64,000 nucleotides of DNA from Varanus komodoensis. Its lineage: Eukaryota > Chordata > Lepidosauria > Squamata > Varanidae. Below are positions 20,001-32,255 of this stretch, in pieces. Below the pieces are notes generated by a model, which had not been told where the DNA came from, did no database searches, and saw nothing but the letters and a program-made list of their open reading frames with translations. The first letter of the stretch is position 1. The number at the start of each line of letters is the position of its first letter. A program made the translations under genes and the position numbers. The stretch lies in contig NW_025335761.1 of assembly GCF_004798865.1 (NCBI RefSeq), forward strand, positions 20,170,299 to 20,234,298. Direction: 5' to 3'.

Positions 20001-21675
20001 AAGAAATGTGGCTGGCAATGTGACTAATTGTTACACGCCAACAGAAGTTGGTGTAAGCTTTTTCAGGGTTGCTGGAAGTATTCTTAAGGAAACACAGAAT
20101 GGAGATTCACCACAGTCTCAGGCTCAGACAGCATCCCTTACCATCTACTAGAAAGGCTGCTTTTTATGTCCTTGGATAAGAGGGAAAAGCACTTGTTTCG
20201 GAATGAGCTTTTTAACTGACTCTGCTGAGACAGAAACGGCCCTTTTGTGCCTCAAGATAAGGACACTGGACTCTTCAGTTACAAGAGTGCTGCAATATGT
20301 CAGGGTTTCATTCTGAGCAATATGTTGGAGCACATTGCACAGAAGGCAAGCCACTCTGGCTTAGAGACATAGAACTTGCCCAAGAAAATTGGCACAGAGA
20401 GTGGGGCGAATCCCAAATATGGGAGCATATACTTGCCCCACACCGCACAACAAAATACCAATTTCTCCTTCATTCAGGCTCAAATCAAATTCGGTTGAAT
20501 TTCAAGGGAAAAGCCTGTGCTGGGGGCGGGAGTTTAAGTCCCTGTCCCAAAGCACTGTGATCCCATTGTGAATTGGGACTTACACTGAGGTAAGGAAAAG
20601 TAGCACTCATGGTTCTACCATTCTGGTTTGGCCCACACATTCACCCACAGGCCTGTCTGTCTTTATCACACTCACTTATGCTTACACACATGCACTCATC
20701 CATCCATCCAGCCACCCATCCATGCACACCCACCTACTCCTCTCCAGCTCCCCAGGGAAAAGCTAGCAGCTGCCCACCAGATTGCCCCTCTAAACCACCT
20801 CCGAGGGACCAGATGCTAGCAGAAAGGGGGTCCTTCCCCCCCTCTTTCTGCTAACTTCATTTTCAGGGCAGCTGGGAACACTGCAAAGTGGGGTGCTGCT
20901 AGCGAGGCCCCAGCCATCTCCATCTGAATTACCTCAGAAGAAATCAGGGTAATTGAGATGGTGGGAAGTCACAGCCTGTGCTGGCATTGGGCATTTGTAG
21001 TTTGCCTGATCCAAGAATCCATCTTGCAATGAAGCTGGGAGAGACTCACCGGCACTCAGTCGGGCATTGCAGCACCTGGGCGGAAGTCAGGACTCACTGT
21101 GCATTTTCTGCTCGCTAAGCCAGATGCCTGCCTTGGTGAAGGCCAAAGAAAAAATAAACACACATGTTCTTTTGGGGTTTTAAAAATAATAATGATGTAC
21201 TTGTAAATCTTGTTCTTTAAAAATTGGATTTTCCTTTCTCCTGAAAGACTACTTGCTCATATTTTTCTTTCCAATCCATTTTTCCATGCCTTAAATCATG
21301 TCTTTCCAACTGGTTTAATTAGGAATCGGCTGGCAAGTCCACCAAGTTATTTCAACTCAGTTTTGATGATTTTAAAGTTCTCTTAGCAACCGGTCCCAGC
21401 CAGGTGCTGAATCAGAAGGGGGAAAGCCCACCTGTGGTGGGATTACTTGAGAAATGTGATGGAATGCTTGAGCAGCTGATGTATCCACGCCTACTAAGGC
21501 AGATTCAATGTGACATGCACCCAAGCACGTTTGCATAGGATTGCAGCCTTGCAGAGAAATCCCACCATGCCGTCAATGTGTGAGATCAGCAGTGCTCTGC
21601 TGTTTCTCTGTGGACACGGAATGGGAGGGGGGCTTCACTGTTTTTCTTCTCTTGTCTCCTGCAATGGCAGGGAAA
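20001..21675. other. Intergenic, no gene recognised
   Basis: A CCAT/CACC-rich simple tract lies at 20697-20735. The rest shows no nameable feature. Confidence 0.55.
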
Positions 21676-21677
21676 TA

Positions 21678-22026
21678 CAGGCAGCCTGCAGGTTATGAAT
21701 GAGTTCTGCTGCTGAGAAAACAGAAATTCATCTTTAAGTCGGATTTGTATGTATGTTGGATCCCGTATAGTTGGCCCTCCACACTGGCAGGGGTTAGGGG
21801 TGCAGGACCCCTGTTAAAGTGGAAAAACTGTGAATATCTCTAGCCCCTGCTCTTCCTCTCTCTAAGGTGATGCCTTGGAGGCCCTCCCTCTCTCCCCTAT
21901 ACTCAGTCTCTCTATGGTGATGATGATTTTTCACAGTAATTTCTTTAAAATTATAGGCTTTATGGCAGTTCATTTTTAAGTACAGGTTGTTCATAACTCA
22001 GATGTTTGTAACTCAGGGACTGCCTG
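21678..22026 (-). mobile_element. TA-flanked Tc1/mariner-like non-autonomous element, copy 1
   Basis: The reverse complement begins CAGGCAGTCCCTGAGTTACA and the other end reads CAGGCAGCCTGCAGGTTATG; both are flanked by TA (21676-21677, 22027-22028). Its inner sequence (CTGCCATAAAGCC, CACCATAGAGAGA, GAGGGCCTCCAAGGCATCAC) matches the element at 31619-32067 in opposite orientation. A TATAGTTGGCCCTCCACACT motif at about 21766 resembles the end of a different mariner-type element, so a second fragment may be nested inside. Confidence 0.8.
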
Positions 22027-22028
22027 TA

Positions 22029-23785
22029 ACTACATCAGGGCTGCTGCGATGTTCAGCTGCTTCTGGGGGTGTGTTAGAGAAACAAGGATGCTTTGGATTT
22101 GGTGGATCCATGCCTGCCCCCTCCCTGTGCGTCTGTGCCTGCTTGCTGTTGAAACACCACTATTGGGACATCTACACCTGAAATGTTTTTGGCAGACATA
22201 GAGAGGATATCTGGCCACACCACTGGATTTCTTTCCTTCTCTGGCAGCATGGGACTTATACCGTTTCCTAAGGCTGCTCAGCAAGCTTTGGGGAGAGCTT
22301 AGGAAGGCCCCTGCAGTCTCCTGTCCACCTGCCTCAATGCACACAAGCCCTTGGAAAAGGCTTGCACACGTTTGATGCAGGGTGCAAGGCCGCCCTGTGC
22401 TCACTCTTTGCATCTCATCCAGACGGCAGTTTTCAGACATCTGGCTGAAGAGCTGCAGAGGGGAGAAAAGGAGGCTGTGGTGCCACCTGGATACAGCATA
22501 AGATCAGGTGGCACCAGCTTTCTTTCTCTCCTGGACCTGATGGCATGCCCTCTCCATGGCTGGTTTCTGACCTGGTACTTTCCAAGTTGGCTGTGAGAAT
22601 GGTGGGGCAGGTTTCCCACATTCAGAGTCCCAGCGCCAGGGTCCTTGGTCACAGGCCCTTGGAGCTGGAACTCCAGATGATTCTACCCACCCCCACAATG
22701 TTTGTGATTGGGCCTTCCCTTCCCCTTCCCTTCCCTCTTTTCCTTTCACACGTTCTTAGTTCTCCATTTTCTTTTTCATAGCTGCCTGTATTTCATCCCT
22801 TACGAAATGGCTCTCCATTTAATAGATCAGAATATCAGTGTAAGTATCATTGCAATTCAGCATAAATGCTACAATGAAAAAAGTAATAATGAGTTGATAG
22901 GTTGTCATCCCAGATAGTAAAGATGTTCTGGTGTGTTAGGCCTCAGACAAGGCAAAGGACAGGTATGAATGCTATTTATAACTTGGCATAATATATGAAG
23001 CCATGGCAACTGGAAGGCTGGATGGCACAAGAAGGCCACCATATTTTCCAAGTATGCCCTAGAATGGACGTGTGTGAGCAGATGAAGGAGAGGCATGCTC
23101 CATTCTCCCCAGATAACGCAGTGATGGTGCATTTTGATCCCCGAAGCAGAGCCCAGTGGTGCTCCCAGCCCCCTGCTAGGTCCATCGCTAAAAAACCCAC
23201 AGAGCCACTTCCATGCTTATCCTTGCCTTCATCTAGACTCTCTTATGGTGCCACCTGAGGCAGCTCACTTTACTCTGCGGCATGGCAGGGCTGCTCATGC
23301 GTATTGACCCCAGGAACCAGTGCCTTACTGGTTTCATTGACACGGCATCAAAAATATAGGCACTATTTCCTGGGGGTGGGGTGGGGTAGACAACTGCATG
23401 AAATTTGAGGCTGGCTTTAAGCAAAACTGCTCCAGGCCAATGTTGACTGTTAGCTGGTTCAAGGACACCCTTGTAAACAGTTTTGTGGGTATGATATCAG
23501 CTTTGATATTATTTAGTGAAATCAGCTCTAGTATTAACATTCTCTTCTAAGCATCCTAAAAAAAGGCATTAAGAGCAAACTTTCAAGGATGCGTAGATCT
23601 TTGGAAACTATTTCTCACCACCTTGGGAAGTAGATCCCAATGTATTTCAACTGTCTGTGAAGATCACAGGTGGCCGCATGTGCGTGTCCGTGTGTGCATG
23701 CTAGTTTTGGGTGGTCAAGCGTTTATCTTCATGCTCTCCCTCAGGGTCCAGCAGAAGAGAGCCCTACCCAAGCCCAGTTTAAAGT
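22029..23785. other. Intergenic, no gene recognised
   Basis: A CCTTCC tract lies at 22713-22740. Near 23246-23300 GCCACCTGAGGCAGCT...CTCTGCGGCATGG matches a segment at 56393-56450, so both belong to one dispersed repeat. No exon is seen. Confidence 0.5.
23246..23300 (+). repeat. Fragment of dispersed repeat shared with 56393-56450
   Basis: Both copies read GCC(A/G)CCTGA(G/A)GCA, then CTCACT(T/C)TACTCTG(C/T)GGC, then a CATG-containing end. The family is not one I can name. Confidence 0.5.
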
Positions 23786-23789
23786 CCAA

Positions 23790-24010
23790 GAACCCTAAGA
23801 ACGGAGCGCCCAGAGCCCCTGGGGTTGCCCACTGGCAGTTAGCACCCGGACAGAAAAAAAAAAAAAAAGCAGGGACACCAGTTGTCCCCCTCCTGTTATT
23901 GTATTTCCATCATATGTATAGTAATTACTCTTGAATGTTTACTTACAAAGCAGCATATGCAAATCCATGTCTTCTTTTGTCCTACTTTCTGGTAATCCCC
24001 GCTTCTTTAG
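23790..24010 (+). repeat. Unclassified three-copy repeat, copy 1
   Basis: It shares with 34725-34930 and 37885-38110 a GGGGTTGCCCACTGGCAG-like start, an AT-rich middle with a TAGTAATTACT-like segment, and an end reading ATATGCAAATCCATGTCTTC then TTTTGTCCTACTTTCTGGTA. A 15-base A-run at 23854-23868 interrupts it. No coding or tRNA-like part is seen. Confidence 0.5.
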
Positions 24011-27000
24011 CAACTTGTAAGTGGCCCCTTGCCCAAATTGCCGAGCCTACACGAGGTCTCTTTGCCACTGCGAATAGTCCCTTACTCGTTTTCTGTGCAA
24101 GTGCAGGCCAGGTCCCTACCGACGATGCTGAAGCAATCGAACTGCTTCCAGAATGGTCTCGGAGGCAGGGCATCGCATGGCACCAAGGCAGCCACCAAGT
24201 GCAGAGCAATGGTGGGTGTCATGGGAGGGTGGCTGCCGTCTGAACGTGCTTTTCTGACACTGTCTGGCCAAATGGGGACAGAGTGTTGGGCTTGCTCTGC
24301 ATGGAAGGAACCTGCTGAGGCAGGCGAGAGGGTGGGCAGTCCCCCTTCAGCCCCGTGCAAAGGTTTGGAAAGTGCTGCACATTTGCTATGCAAACGGCAA
24401 TCTTTTCTTCCCCCTCTGCTGTGGTTGCTGCTTTCCCATAAGATGGACAGCAGTAAAAACATGCACATCCATCTTCCTATTCCTCAGGTCACTGCAGCTG
24501 TCAGAGAAGAGCTGGCATAGCTTATTTTCAAGTCATTTTCTCCTTTAAAACATCTTAAAAGATCTTGGCCATGGCTTGTGTGTGCATGTGTAGGGAAGTG
24601 CTGGAGAACACGGCCATTTCTTAATGCCTCGCATGTTTAAAATATTGATGGGGGAACATGCTGGCCTGCTGACCATGCTGGTTTGCAGTGCATTTCTGTC
24701 AGCAGCAACACACATTTCCCTACTTTTATGTGTAAATCATAGGAGACAAATTGATTCATTTTAGATATATAACAACCTGTTGGCAGCTGTAACCCCCTTC
24801 CCCTGCACCAGAATGTTGCATTGAAACATTTATGCCATAGAAACTCTTACATCAGTGATGCTCTGTCAACTGTGAAAGTCTTCAAGATTCTTAGCTGAAA
24901 CAATATGCACATGTTCCTACAATAAGCATGATCTGCTACATATGAGGAGGGTTTGAATGTGTACTGGCATACGTTGCATATGAAAGTCTGAAAATGAAGC
25001 TTAAGCTACAGCACATGGCAAAGTGTACAAAGAAAACCAGTCTGCATTTTTGAGTGAGCCCATCTAATTCACAGACCAACTCGTGCATCATTGTGCAAGT
25101 TTATTTTTAGAAGAAAAATTAAATATAAATGCAAATAGAACATCTTTGAGTGCAGAAAACAAGATAAAATGGACTTGTGATTGAACACATGAGACACTGC
25201 TGCAGACCATAATATCCTGATTTGCCTGTCCCTAGATATAATGCACTAAAAGATATAAAAAGACAGCTAAATCTAAATGCAAAACAAAATACAATAAAGC
25301 AACGTAATACTACCAAATAACACCAAGGATGCTTTGTGACCACTGGAGGTAAAAGGGAAAGCGTCTGAAAGTCTTCCTCATGTATTAAACCTACAGAGCA
25401 ATGCGAGGGTCCCTAGAGAGTGTCCAGAGGGGCAAAAGATGCTTTAGGGTCTCAGTTCCAGGGCAGAAAAGAGCTCCAATATTGTCCCCACGGACTGCCA
25501 CTCCAGTCCCCTTCCTTCCCTCACAGCCAGTGCAGAAGAGCCGCTCGGGCTACTTGTCCAAGATTCAGTGCTCCGGCCTCCTTTCTTCCCACCTGAAGCA
25601 CTGTGGCCCATATTAGCTGTCTCACTGATTGGGTTGTGGGGGACAGAAGTGGGGAGGTGGGAAACAAACATCTCCTCCTGCACTGCATAGGATGCCCTTA
25701 ATCCTCTAAGTTCAGAGAGTCAGAGGAATCCTGCTGAGTGGCATGCCTAGAAACTTATGTATACCTCATTCAATGGGCACTCATTCTGTTTGGCAAGCCA
25801 TTTTAGCCTTTTCTCCCATCTCATTATGGAACTTTAAAAATATTTCCTCTTGCTGTTCTCCTTGAAAGATTTAATTTATATCCCATTCATTTGCTAAAAA
25901 GATTTTTTCAGATCCTATGATTCAATCAATGGAAATGCAAGAACAGCAAATTCTAAAAGCAGTAACAAAGAACATACACTATAGCCAACACTCAAAACAA
26001 CATAAAAGTCAAACAGCAGCAAAAGTAAAAGTGGCATATTAAATTGTGCATGCTCACCTAATCTCCAGAAGGAATTAACCAAAATGATGTTTCAATTTTG
26101 TTTTCTAAGCTGAGAATGCATATGCAGGCATCCAAGAAGCAGAATCAAAGCAGCCTATTTGGAGCTCAATTTGAGCAGGGATTCACCATGCCTAGGTAAG
26201 AGCCTGGGTTTTAAAAGACTGTGTCTGAGCATATGCAGAGGGCATTCTCCTTAACAGCTGGGTAACCAGTCTTCTAACAAAAGAGATTGGAAGGGGTGAC
26301 TTCCAGGCCGTTTAAGCTCGGCACCTTTTGGGTTAGCTGTTAACTATGGCATGATATTTTTGCTGCCCTGCTCTCTATGAGGCACAAGAATCCATTTGAG
26401 TGTGTAGGACCACTAAATGTGTGTTGATCCAGGTGTTAACACTCTGAAGGTTAGCTGTTGGCTTCTTTTTGCACTTTGGTGGTAATAAACCAACTCAGCT
26501 TTATTGCCTCTGTATTTTATGTCTGCACTGCATAAAGCTGGGACTTGCCAGGAAATTTATTGCTCCTGAATGGGCTTCCCTCCCTCACGGGCAGAATGTG
26601 CTACTGCCAGTCGTGCTCCCTTCCCTGACTAGGGACACGCTGCCGGCCTCTTCACTTTGTCTCCCCTCCACCTTCTATACCTGCCATTTTATATTTACAA
26701 ACCAGATCAGAGTGAAAGAGTCTTAGGGCACAATCTGAACACCCCTGTGGCAGATGCATTCAAGCCTTCACACTTGGGAAATGTAACATCTTATGCATTG
26801 CACGAGGCACAGAGTTAGCGATTTCTGATGCAGCCACACCTTTTCCCAGTATTATCTCTAGACAGCCATGAACTAGTCATGTCTGGCTGTCTAGTGTAGA
26901 GGAAAGGAGGCGAGGGTGCTGACTGGAAATGGCATCAGTTCCAGGACTTTGGAAAAGGGACTCCCAAGAATCCTCTGGCCTTCCAGAAGATGCCAGGAGG

Positions 27001-27214
27001 TCCTAGGATTCTGCCCTGCAGAAACAATCCTATTTCCCCAGGCCAATATCTGAAAATGAAACTTAAGCTACAGCTTCCTGTTCATTCTAGTGGAGCTGTA
27101 TTGCGACATGAGATGAATCTGTCATCCTGCTGATTCCACAGTGTTTCCAACTCCTCCACCCCATATATGGCAGAGGCACTGGCCAGCCAATTCTGGCTGG
27201 TGGCATGAAAGTTC
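24011..27214. other. Intergenic, no gene recognised
   Basis: Two matching 25-base stretches (24988-25012 and 27050-27074) suggest a further old repeat. Open frames at 24029-24520 and its antisense are not protein-like. I see nothing else. Confidence 0.5.
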
Positions 27215-27432
27215 AGTAATTTTATTCACCCAGTATTTTAATGTTTAAAAGATTTAATTATGTTTTACTTCAGTTGTGGATTATTAGTCTTATTAGTATT
27301 ATTATTGCTTGGGTTATTATATGATATTTTATACTGTTGTATTTATTGAATTTTGTTTGTAAAGCTGTCCAGAGACACAGAGTGACTGGATGGGCTAGAA
27401 ATATCCCAAATAAATAAATAAATAAATAAATG
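27215..27432 (+). mobile_element. L2-like LINE 3' end with (AAAT)n tail
   Basis: An AT-rich 3' region with a GTAAAGCTGTCCAGAGACAC block (the GTAAGCCGCCCAGAG ending of L2) runs into an AAAT repeat at 27408-27430. Confidence 0.65.
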
Positions 27433-28277
27433 GCAGGTTTGCTGTTCTCTAGTGGTTGTCCTTCTGATGCTGAAGTCACAGGCTTCAGAGCTTTCATGTG
27501 GTCCTCCATGGATCCTTCCTCTGTGCATAATACCCATTAATGTATTGGGTAAACAAATGTAAACGTTTGTTTTGATTTCTTTATCCACTGTGATTATTCC
27601 CAGCACAAAAAACTTTCTGAAACAAACATGCATCATATACGCGCTGCTTGCCTCTCTAGCATTCCAGTCTTCTAAAGGGATGCTCAGCACAATCACAGTG
27701 CTGTTTGTGGCATGCTCAGGAACTCCGTGCTCTTCCTACACTGTCCTTCCCACTCTCGATGAAGTCACGGACCCGGGATGTTGTGCCAGCAAACCTGTGG
27801 TCACCTTGCTGTGTGCTGTTAGGAGCCTGTCATGCAAATTCTGCAAAACATTATTGAGCTTTGTTCTTTCTTAAACTGTCATGGGCATGATAATATAAAG
27901 AAAAGAGGTGGCTGGGACAGGGGAGGTTTAGCTTTCGACCAGAATCAATCAGGATAATCTTTCAAATGGAGGATGGACCTCTCAAACAGAGGACTATTGT
28001 CTGTAAAAGAGGATGCAAGGATACCCTTCTGCTGCATCCAAACTGCATTAACTCTGAAACTCTGCACAACTTGTGACTCCACTAAATTAGATGAAATCTA
28101 TAGTCATGAGTTGTCTTCTGTGAGATGCTTGGCAACTGTTATGTTTTTGTAGTTCCAAATCTCCTAGTGGGTGATTTGGTTTAGTGGTTGAGCACAATTA
28201 AGATCTCCAGGCCAGCTCTGGAGTCCTCTTAAAATACACAATTTGCAAAGGGATAAAGAAAAGTGTGTTCTTTAAGT
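27433..28277. other. Intergenic, no feature recognised
   Basis: No gene or nameable repeat was seen here. Confidence 0.5.
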
Positions 28278-28760
28278 AAGCAAGCTGGAGTTTCAGCATT
28301 CAGTCCCCAGTGAACATAATGGGGCTCATTTCTGAGTAAAGACGCATAAAAGGTAAAGATAAAGGTTTCCCCTTGACATGAAGTCCAGTCATGCCTGACT
28401 CTAGGGGGCGGTGCTCATCTCCGTTTCCTAGCTGAGGGAGCCGGCGTTTGTCTGCAGACAGTCTCCGTGGTCATGTGGCTGGCATGACTAAACACCAAAG
28501 TGCACGGAACGCTGTTACCTGCCCACCGAAGTGGTACCTTTTTATCTACTTGCATTTGCATGCTTTCGAACTGCAAGGTTGGCAGGAGCTGGGATGGAGC
28601 AACGGGAACTCACTCCGTTGTGCAGATTCGAACTGGTGACCTTTCGATCAACCAGCCCAGCAGCACAGCTGCAGTTTAAACCACTGCACCACCTGCAGTC
28701 CCTAAAGATGCATAGAATGGCACTATTATGGTGCAATCCTGTGCACATTTTGACAGAAAA
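28278..28760. repeat. Short palindromic repeat split by a SINE
   Basis: CCCCAGTGAACATAATGGGG then CTCATTTCTGAGTAAAGACG lies left of the SINE, and GCAATCCTGTGCACA lies right of it. Together they look like one or two copies of the family at 19916-20000. Confidence 0.45.
28349..28702 (-). mobile_element. tRNA-derived squamate SINE with target duplication
   Basis: The reverse complement starts GGTGGTGCAGTGGTTTAAAC, has a B box AGTTCGAATCT (28624-28634) followed by the body (TTGGCAGGAGCTGGGATGGA on the plus strand), and ends with the TTTCCCCTTGACAT-type tail (plus-strand order). It is flanked by TAAAGACGCATA (28337-28348) and TAAAGATGCATA (28703-28714), a 12-base target duplication with one change. 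This family is abundant in lizards; I do not assign its database name. Confidence 0.9.
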
Positions 28761-28762
28761 AA

Positions 28763-29090
28763 TTAGAATTCCTAGTGTGCCCCAGTCAGCAATGCATAGC
28801 CCTAAGGGTGCAAGCGATGCATACAAGCCTCTGAACTCGGAGGCTTGGCTGTCTAGATATGGGCTGGGATACAATAGGCACTGGCATGAGTCTGCGATAG
28901 CATGATGCTTCCCCACCCACAAGGCGCGGTTGCAACCTTGCAGGGAGGGCAGCTGCCCTGGGTCTTCTGTGCTAGCTGCCAGGGCAGGCAGAGGGGTTCT
29001 TGCCCTTGAGAATCCCAGCTCTGGGGTCCTGCAGCCTCAGGACTGGGACTCCAAAGGCTCTTACAGCCTCCCAACATTGTCAGGAGGCCA
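28763..29090. other. Intergenic, no feature recognised
   Basis: Moderately GC-rich sequence without a gene. Confidence 0.5.
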
Positions 29091-29094
29091 TAGG

Positions 29095-29562
29095 ATAAAA
29101 GGCCATAGAAAGGGTCCAGAGGAGGGCAGCGGAAATGATCCAGGGTTTGGAAACACTGCCCTATGAGGAGAGACTGAGAGAACGGGGCAAGTTCAGCCTT
29201 GAGAAGAGAAGACTGAGGGGGGACATGGTATCCCTCTATGAGTACCTCAGAGGCTGTCACAAAGAGGAAGGTCAAGATCTCTTCTCGCTGATACCAGAGT
29301 GTAAGACACGAAATAATCAGCTCAAGTTGGGACAGCCCAGATTCAGGATGGGTATCAGGGGAATCTTTCTGACTGTCAGAGCAATATGACAGTGGAACCA
29401 GCTGCCTAGAGAGGTGGTGGGCTCTCCCACACTAGAGCCATTCAAGGAGAAACTGGACAGCCACCTGAGTGGGTTGGTGTAAACTGGTGACCTGCAAGAG
29501 CAGGGGGTTGGACCCGATGGCCTATTTGGCCCCTTGCAATTCTTCTGTGATTCTGTGTGAAT
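29095..29562 (+). mobile_element. CR1 LINE 3' end
   Basis: The plus strand encodes LPYEERLRERGKFSLEKRRL then RGDMVSLYEYLRGCHKEEGQ, the classic CR1 ORF2 C-terminal pattern. This is followed by GGGGGTTGGACCCGATGGCC and the ATTCTGTG octamer-like ending. It is 5' truncated and has stops. Confidence 0.92.
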
Positions 29563-31135
29563 TATGCCCTTTCCACACAGCCTTCATTCAGTGTTAATAT
29601 AATAATACAACCATATGAGGCAAGGAGGAGTAAAAAACAATGCCATTTGTTGACTTCCCTGGCAAGTAAAACAACCGTGTGATGATGCACAGAAATACTG
29701 CATCACTGTTTCCCTGGATGCAAATGAGGAATATCTATTTTGTGTTTGTGTTTCGTTCAGGCTTCCCTGAACCTCTGGATTTGTAGAATATCAGTACTTT
29801 CCTAATCAGGAATATTTCCAGGTATCTGGAATTAACTCCAGAGCCTTGGGAAAATGGACCATGTAATCTTTAATGACCAGAAAGAGGTTGTGACCTTCAA
29901 TTTTATGCCTCATATGAAATACTGTGAACTTACAACACTCCATGTTCTCGGTGAATGATCAAGATCGTCGTTTCTTAGATTACCCTTCTTTTTAAGAGAT
30001 TGATGTAGTGGTGAAATGGGCAGCAAGGGTGCCTTCCCTTCCTTTTGGTTTGACTCATTGCCTAAAGGAATTTCTGATTACTTTGTGTCCTCATATATTT
30101 TATTCCCAGCCCAATTTCTTGTTCCCAAGAAATAAGTGTATAAAAAATGAATAACCATCTAGTACTAAGGCTGTATGAAGAATCCTCCCACTAGCATTAC
30201 AAAGGAACTCATTATGTAAAATTTACTCAGGACTTGTTAATTCCACATATTAGGGGTCAGAGCTGACATTCCTTTAAATGTGTCAAACAGCTACATTTTT
30301 GATACTTATTGATTTAATTTGCAATCTACCTTCCCATCAAGAAAATGAGATTCTAGAGGTGTGTCCCAATATGGGTTGGGACCTAAGTATGAGGGCATTA
30401 AGATCCAGATCAGCACCAGGCAACTACTCTGCTCGTTCCCTCCCTCCCTCTCTCTCTCTCCCTCTCTGTCTCTGTCTCTGTCTCTGTCTCTGTCTCACTT
30501 GTTTTATGACATGGCTACTAGACTCAAATTTAAAATGCTGATTCCTATATTGAGTGTGCTGTCAGTTTGTATCATAGCATAGTCGTCACCCCCACGTCCT
30601 TCTTTAGAGTTACAGTGGAAAATCACACCTGGTTTAGAGGCAAAGGAAGCCACCTGACACACTCCAGCTCTCTGACCCAGTTGACCTGTATTGTCAACTA
30701 GGATGTATCCTATGCCCCTGCCCCAAATAATATCTAGAGTAGGGACAGGTGAGGAATCTGTCCGGGCTGGGAATGCATCAGATTCCCAGGTCTCAGTTCC
30801 TCAGGCTCTGATCTGCTTTGCAGCAGCCCTGGGTCCAAGTTCCTGCTGAGTGTGCCCACAGTTCGGGCAGCTGCAACTGATGCCAAAGAAAGGTAATTGC
30901 AAGGGGCTGCACAGGAAAAAAGTCCTGTGCAACTGCTAACTGTTCCTGGCTTCTACATGAAGTGCAGCCGCCATTTAGGCATCCACAGATGATGCCAAAG
31001 AAGGCTGCGGGTTGAGCAATTGGTAGGTCCATGAGTGTTTGGGAACTTCCTCTTGGCTCAGCTCACTTTGGAAGACTGGGCTGAGCACAAGAGAAAGCCC
31101 AGGAATGCTTCCTGGCACAGATTCTGACCAGATCT
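29563..31135. other. Intergenic, one microsatellite
   Basis: A pyrimidine tract at 30436-30496 is described separately. No gene is seen. Confidence 0.55.
30436..30496 (+). repeat. (TC)n / (CTCTGT)n pyrimidine microsatellite
   Basis: A TCCC and TC tract runs into about five CTCTGT units. A 61-base strand of almost pure pyrimidine is compatible with triplex formation. Confidence 0.9.
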
Positions 31136-31139
31136 AAAG

Positions 31140-31618
31140 GGACCATTCGCTCAAGACTGGATTAGTGCAATGTACTCTGCATGAGGCTGACCTGAAGGTA
31201 GGATTGGAAGGAGGAGCTAGTGCAGAATGCAGCAGCTCAGCTGCTGTTAGGAGATGCCCCTATTCAGCATGCAACTGCTCTGCTAAGGCACTGACTACCT
31301 TTTCTGTTACTGCGACAGGTTTAAGTTTTGATATCAGTGTACAAAGTCCTAAATAACTTGGATCTGGAGTCCCTGGAAGAGCAACTTCCAGGTATTGTCA
31401 AGTTGGCTACTGTCTTGCCAACGTGGCTAATCACTGAGGTCACTGGGTGGGTTGCTCCAGGTGGCCCAGTCAGAGTAGGCATGGACCTGTGGCCCGGCTG
31501 GAGTCCAGTCAGAGTAGAGTATTTAGTGTGTCATCTTCGTTTATCTGAAACCCCATCTCTGGACATCAGGCAGGTGCCAACATTCAATCCTTTCTGGCAC
31601 CTTCTGGAAACATGTTTA
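31140..31618 (+). mobile_element. L2 LINE fragment, left part (interrupted)
   Basis: GACTGGATTAGTGCAATGTA encodes the LDYCN-like block, followed by GTGCAGAATGCAGCAGCTCA (VQNAAAQ) and ISVYKVLNNLDLESLE. These are successive L2 reverse-transcriptase C-terminal blocks. It continues at 32068 after an inserted DNA element. Confidence 0.85.
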
Positions 31619-32067
31619 CAGGTAGTCCCTGAGTCACGAATGTCTGAGTTACGAAAAACCCATACTTACAAACAAGCTGCCATAAAGCCCATTAATTTAA
31701 AAAAAATAATTTAAAAAATTACCATAGAGAGAGAGGAAGCAAAAGGGGAAAGAGGAAGGGCCTCCGAAGCATCACCACAGAGATGAAATGAAAGGGAAAG
31801 CAGGAGTCCTTCAAAGAATGCCTTTCTGCCCTGCCCATCTGGAAAGTGAAATCTTGCAGGCATTTCCTTGCTGCAAAGCAGAGGCACTGGTGAGTTTAGG
31901 CAGGAGGGGGTGCCCTAGACATATTAGTGGCTTTTCCACCTGCACCTCTAACTCCCATGGATGTGGTGGGCCGGCTATATGTGACCCGACTTACATACAA
32001 ATTCGACTTAAAGATGAATTTCCATTTTCTCAGGAACGGAACTCGTTTGTAACCCAGGGACTGCCTG
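31619..32067 (+). mobile_element. TA-flanked Tc1/mariner-like non-autonomous element, copy 2, inside L2
   Basis: The left end CAGGTAGTCCCTGAGTCACG and the reverse complement of the right end CAGGCAGTCCCTGGGTTACA are terminal inverted repeats. TA flanks both sides (31617-31618, 32068-32069). Inner blocks match copy 1 at 21678-22026. No transposase is present. Confidence 0.88.
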
Positions 32068-32255
32068 TATTTCAGGAAAGCTTTGGCTGACTCATCACTG
32101 TTTTTATGCTTTTCATGATATACTTTTTATTGATACTGTATTTTAACATTGTGTTCTATTCTCTTTTGTCATTTTATGGTTCACAATTCTGGAATCCGTG
32201 TAGATATGCAATGGTATATAAGTGCTGTAATTAAAATAAGGTAAAAATATCAGTT
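32068..32255 (+). mobile_element. L2 LINE fragment, right part
   Basis: TTTCAGGAAAGCTTTGGCTG continues the L2 3' region, with an AT-rich end and ATATAAGTGCTGTAATTAAA. Removing the DNA element restores one L2 3' end. Confidence 0.75.

Noticed and set aside
20697-20735. Possible CRISPR-like or minisatellite array
   Set aside because: It is a short imperfect CCAT/CACC simple repeat with no spacers, in vertebrate DNA.
28622-28702. tRNA gene
   Set aside because: The B-box and head belong to a SINE with body, tail and target duplication; no intact tRNA fold was seen.
28530-28930. Frames around 28531-28922 on both strands
   Set aside because: They are translations of the tRNA-derived SINE and flanking sequence.
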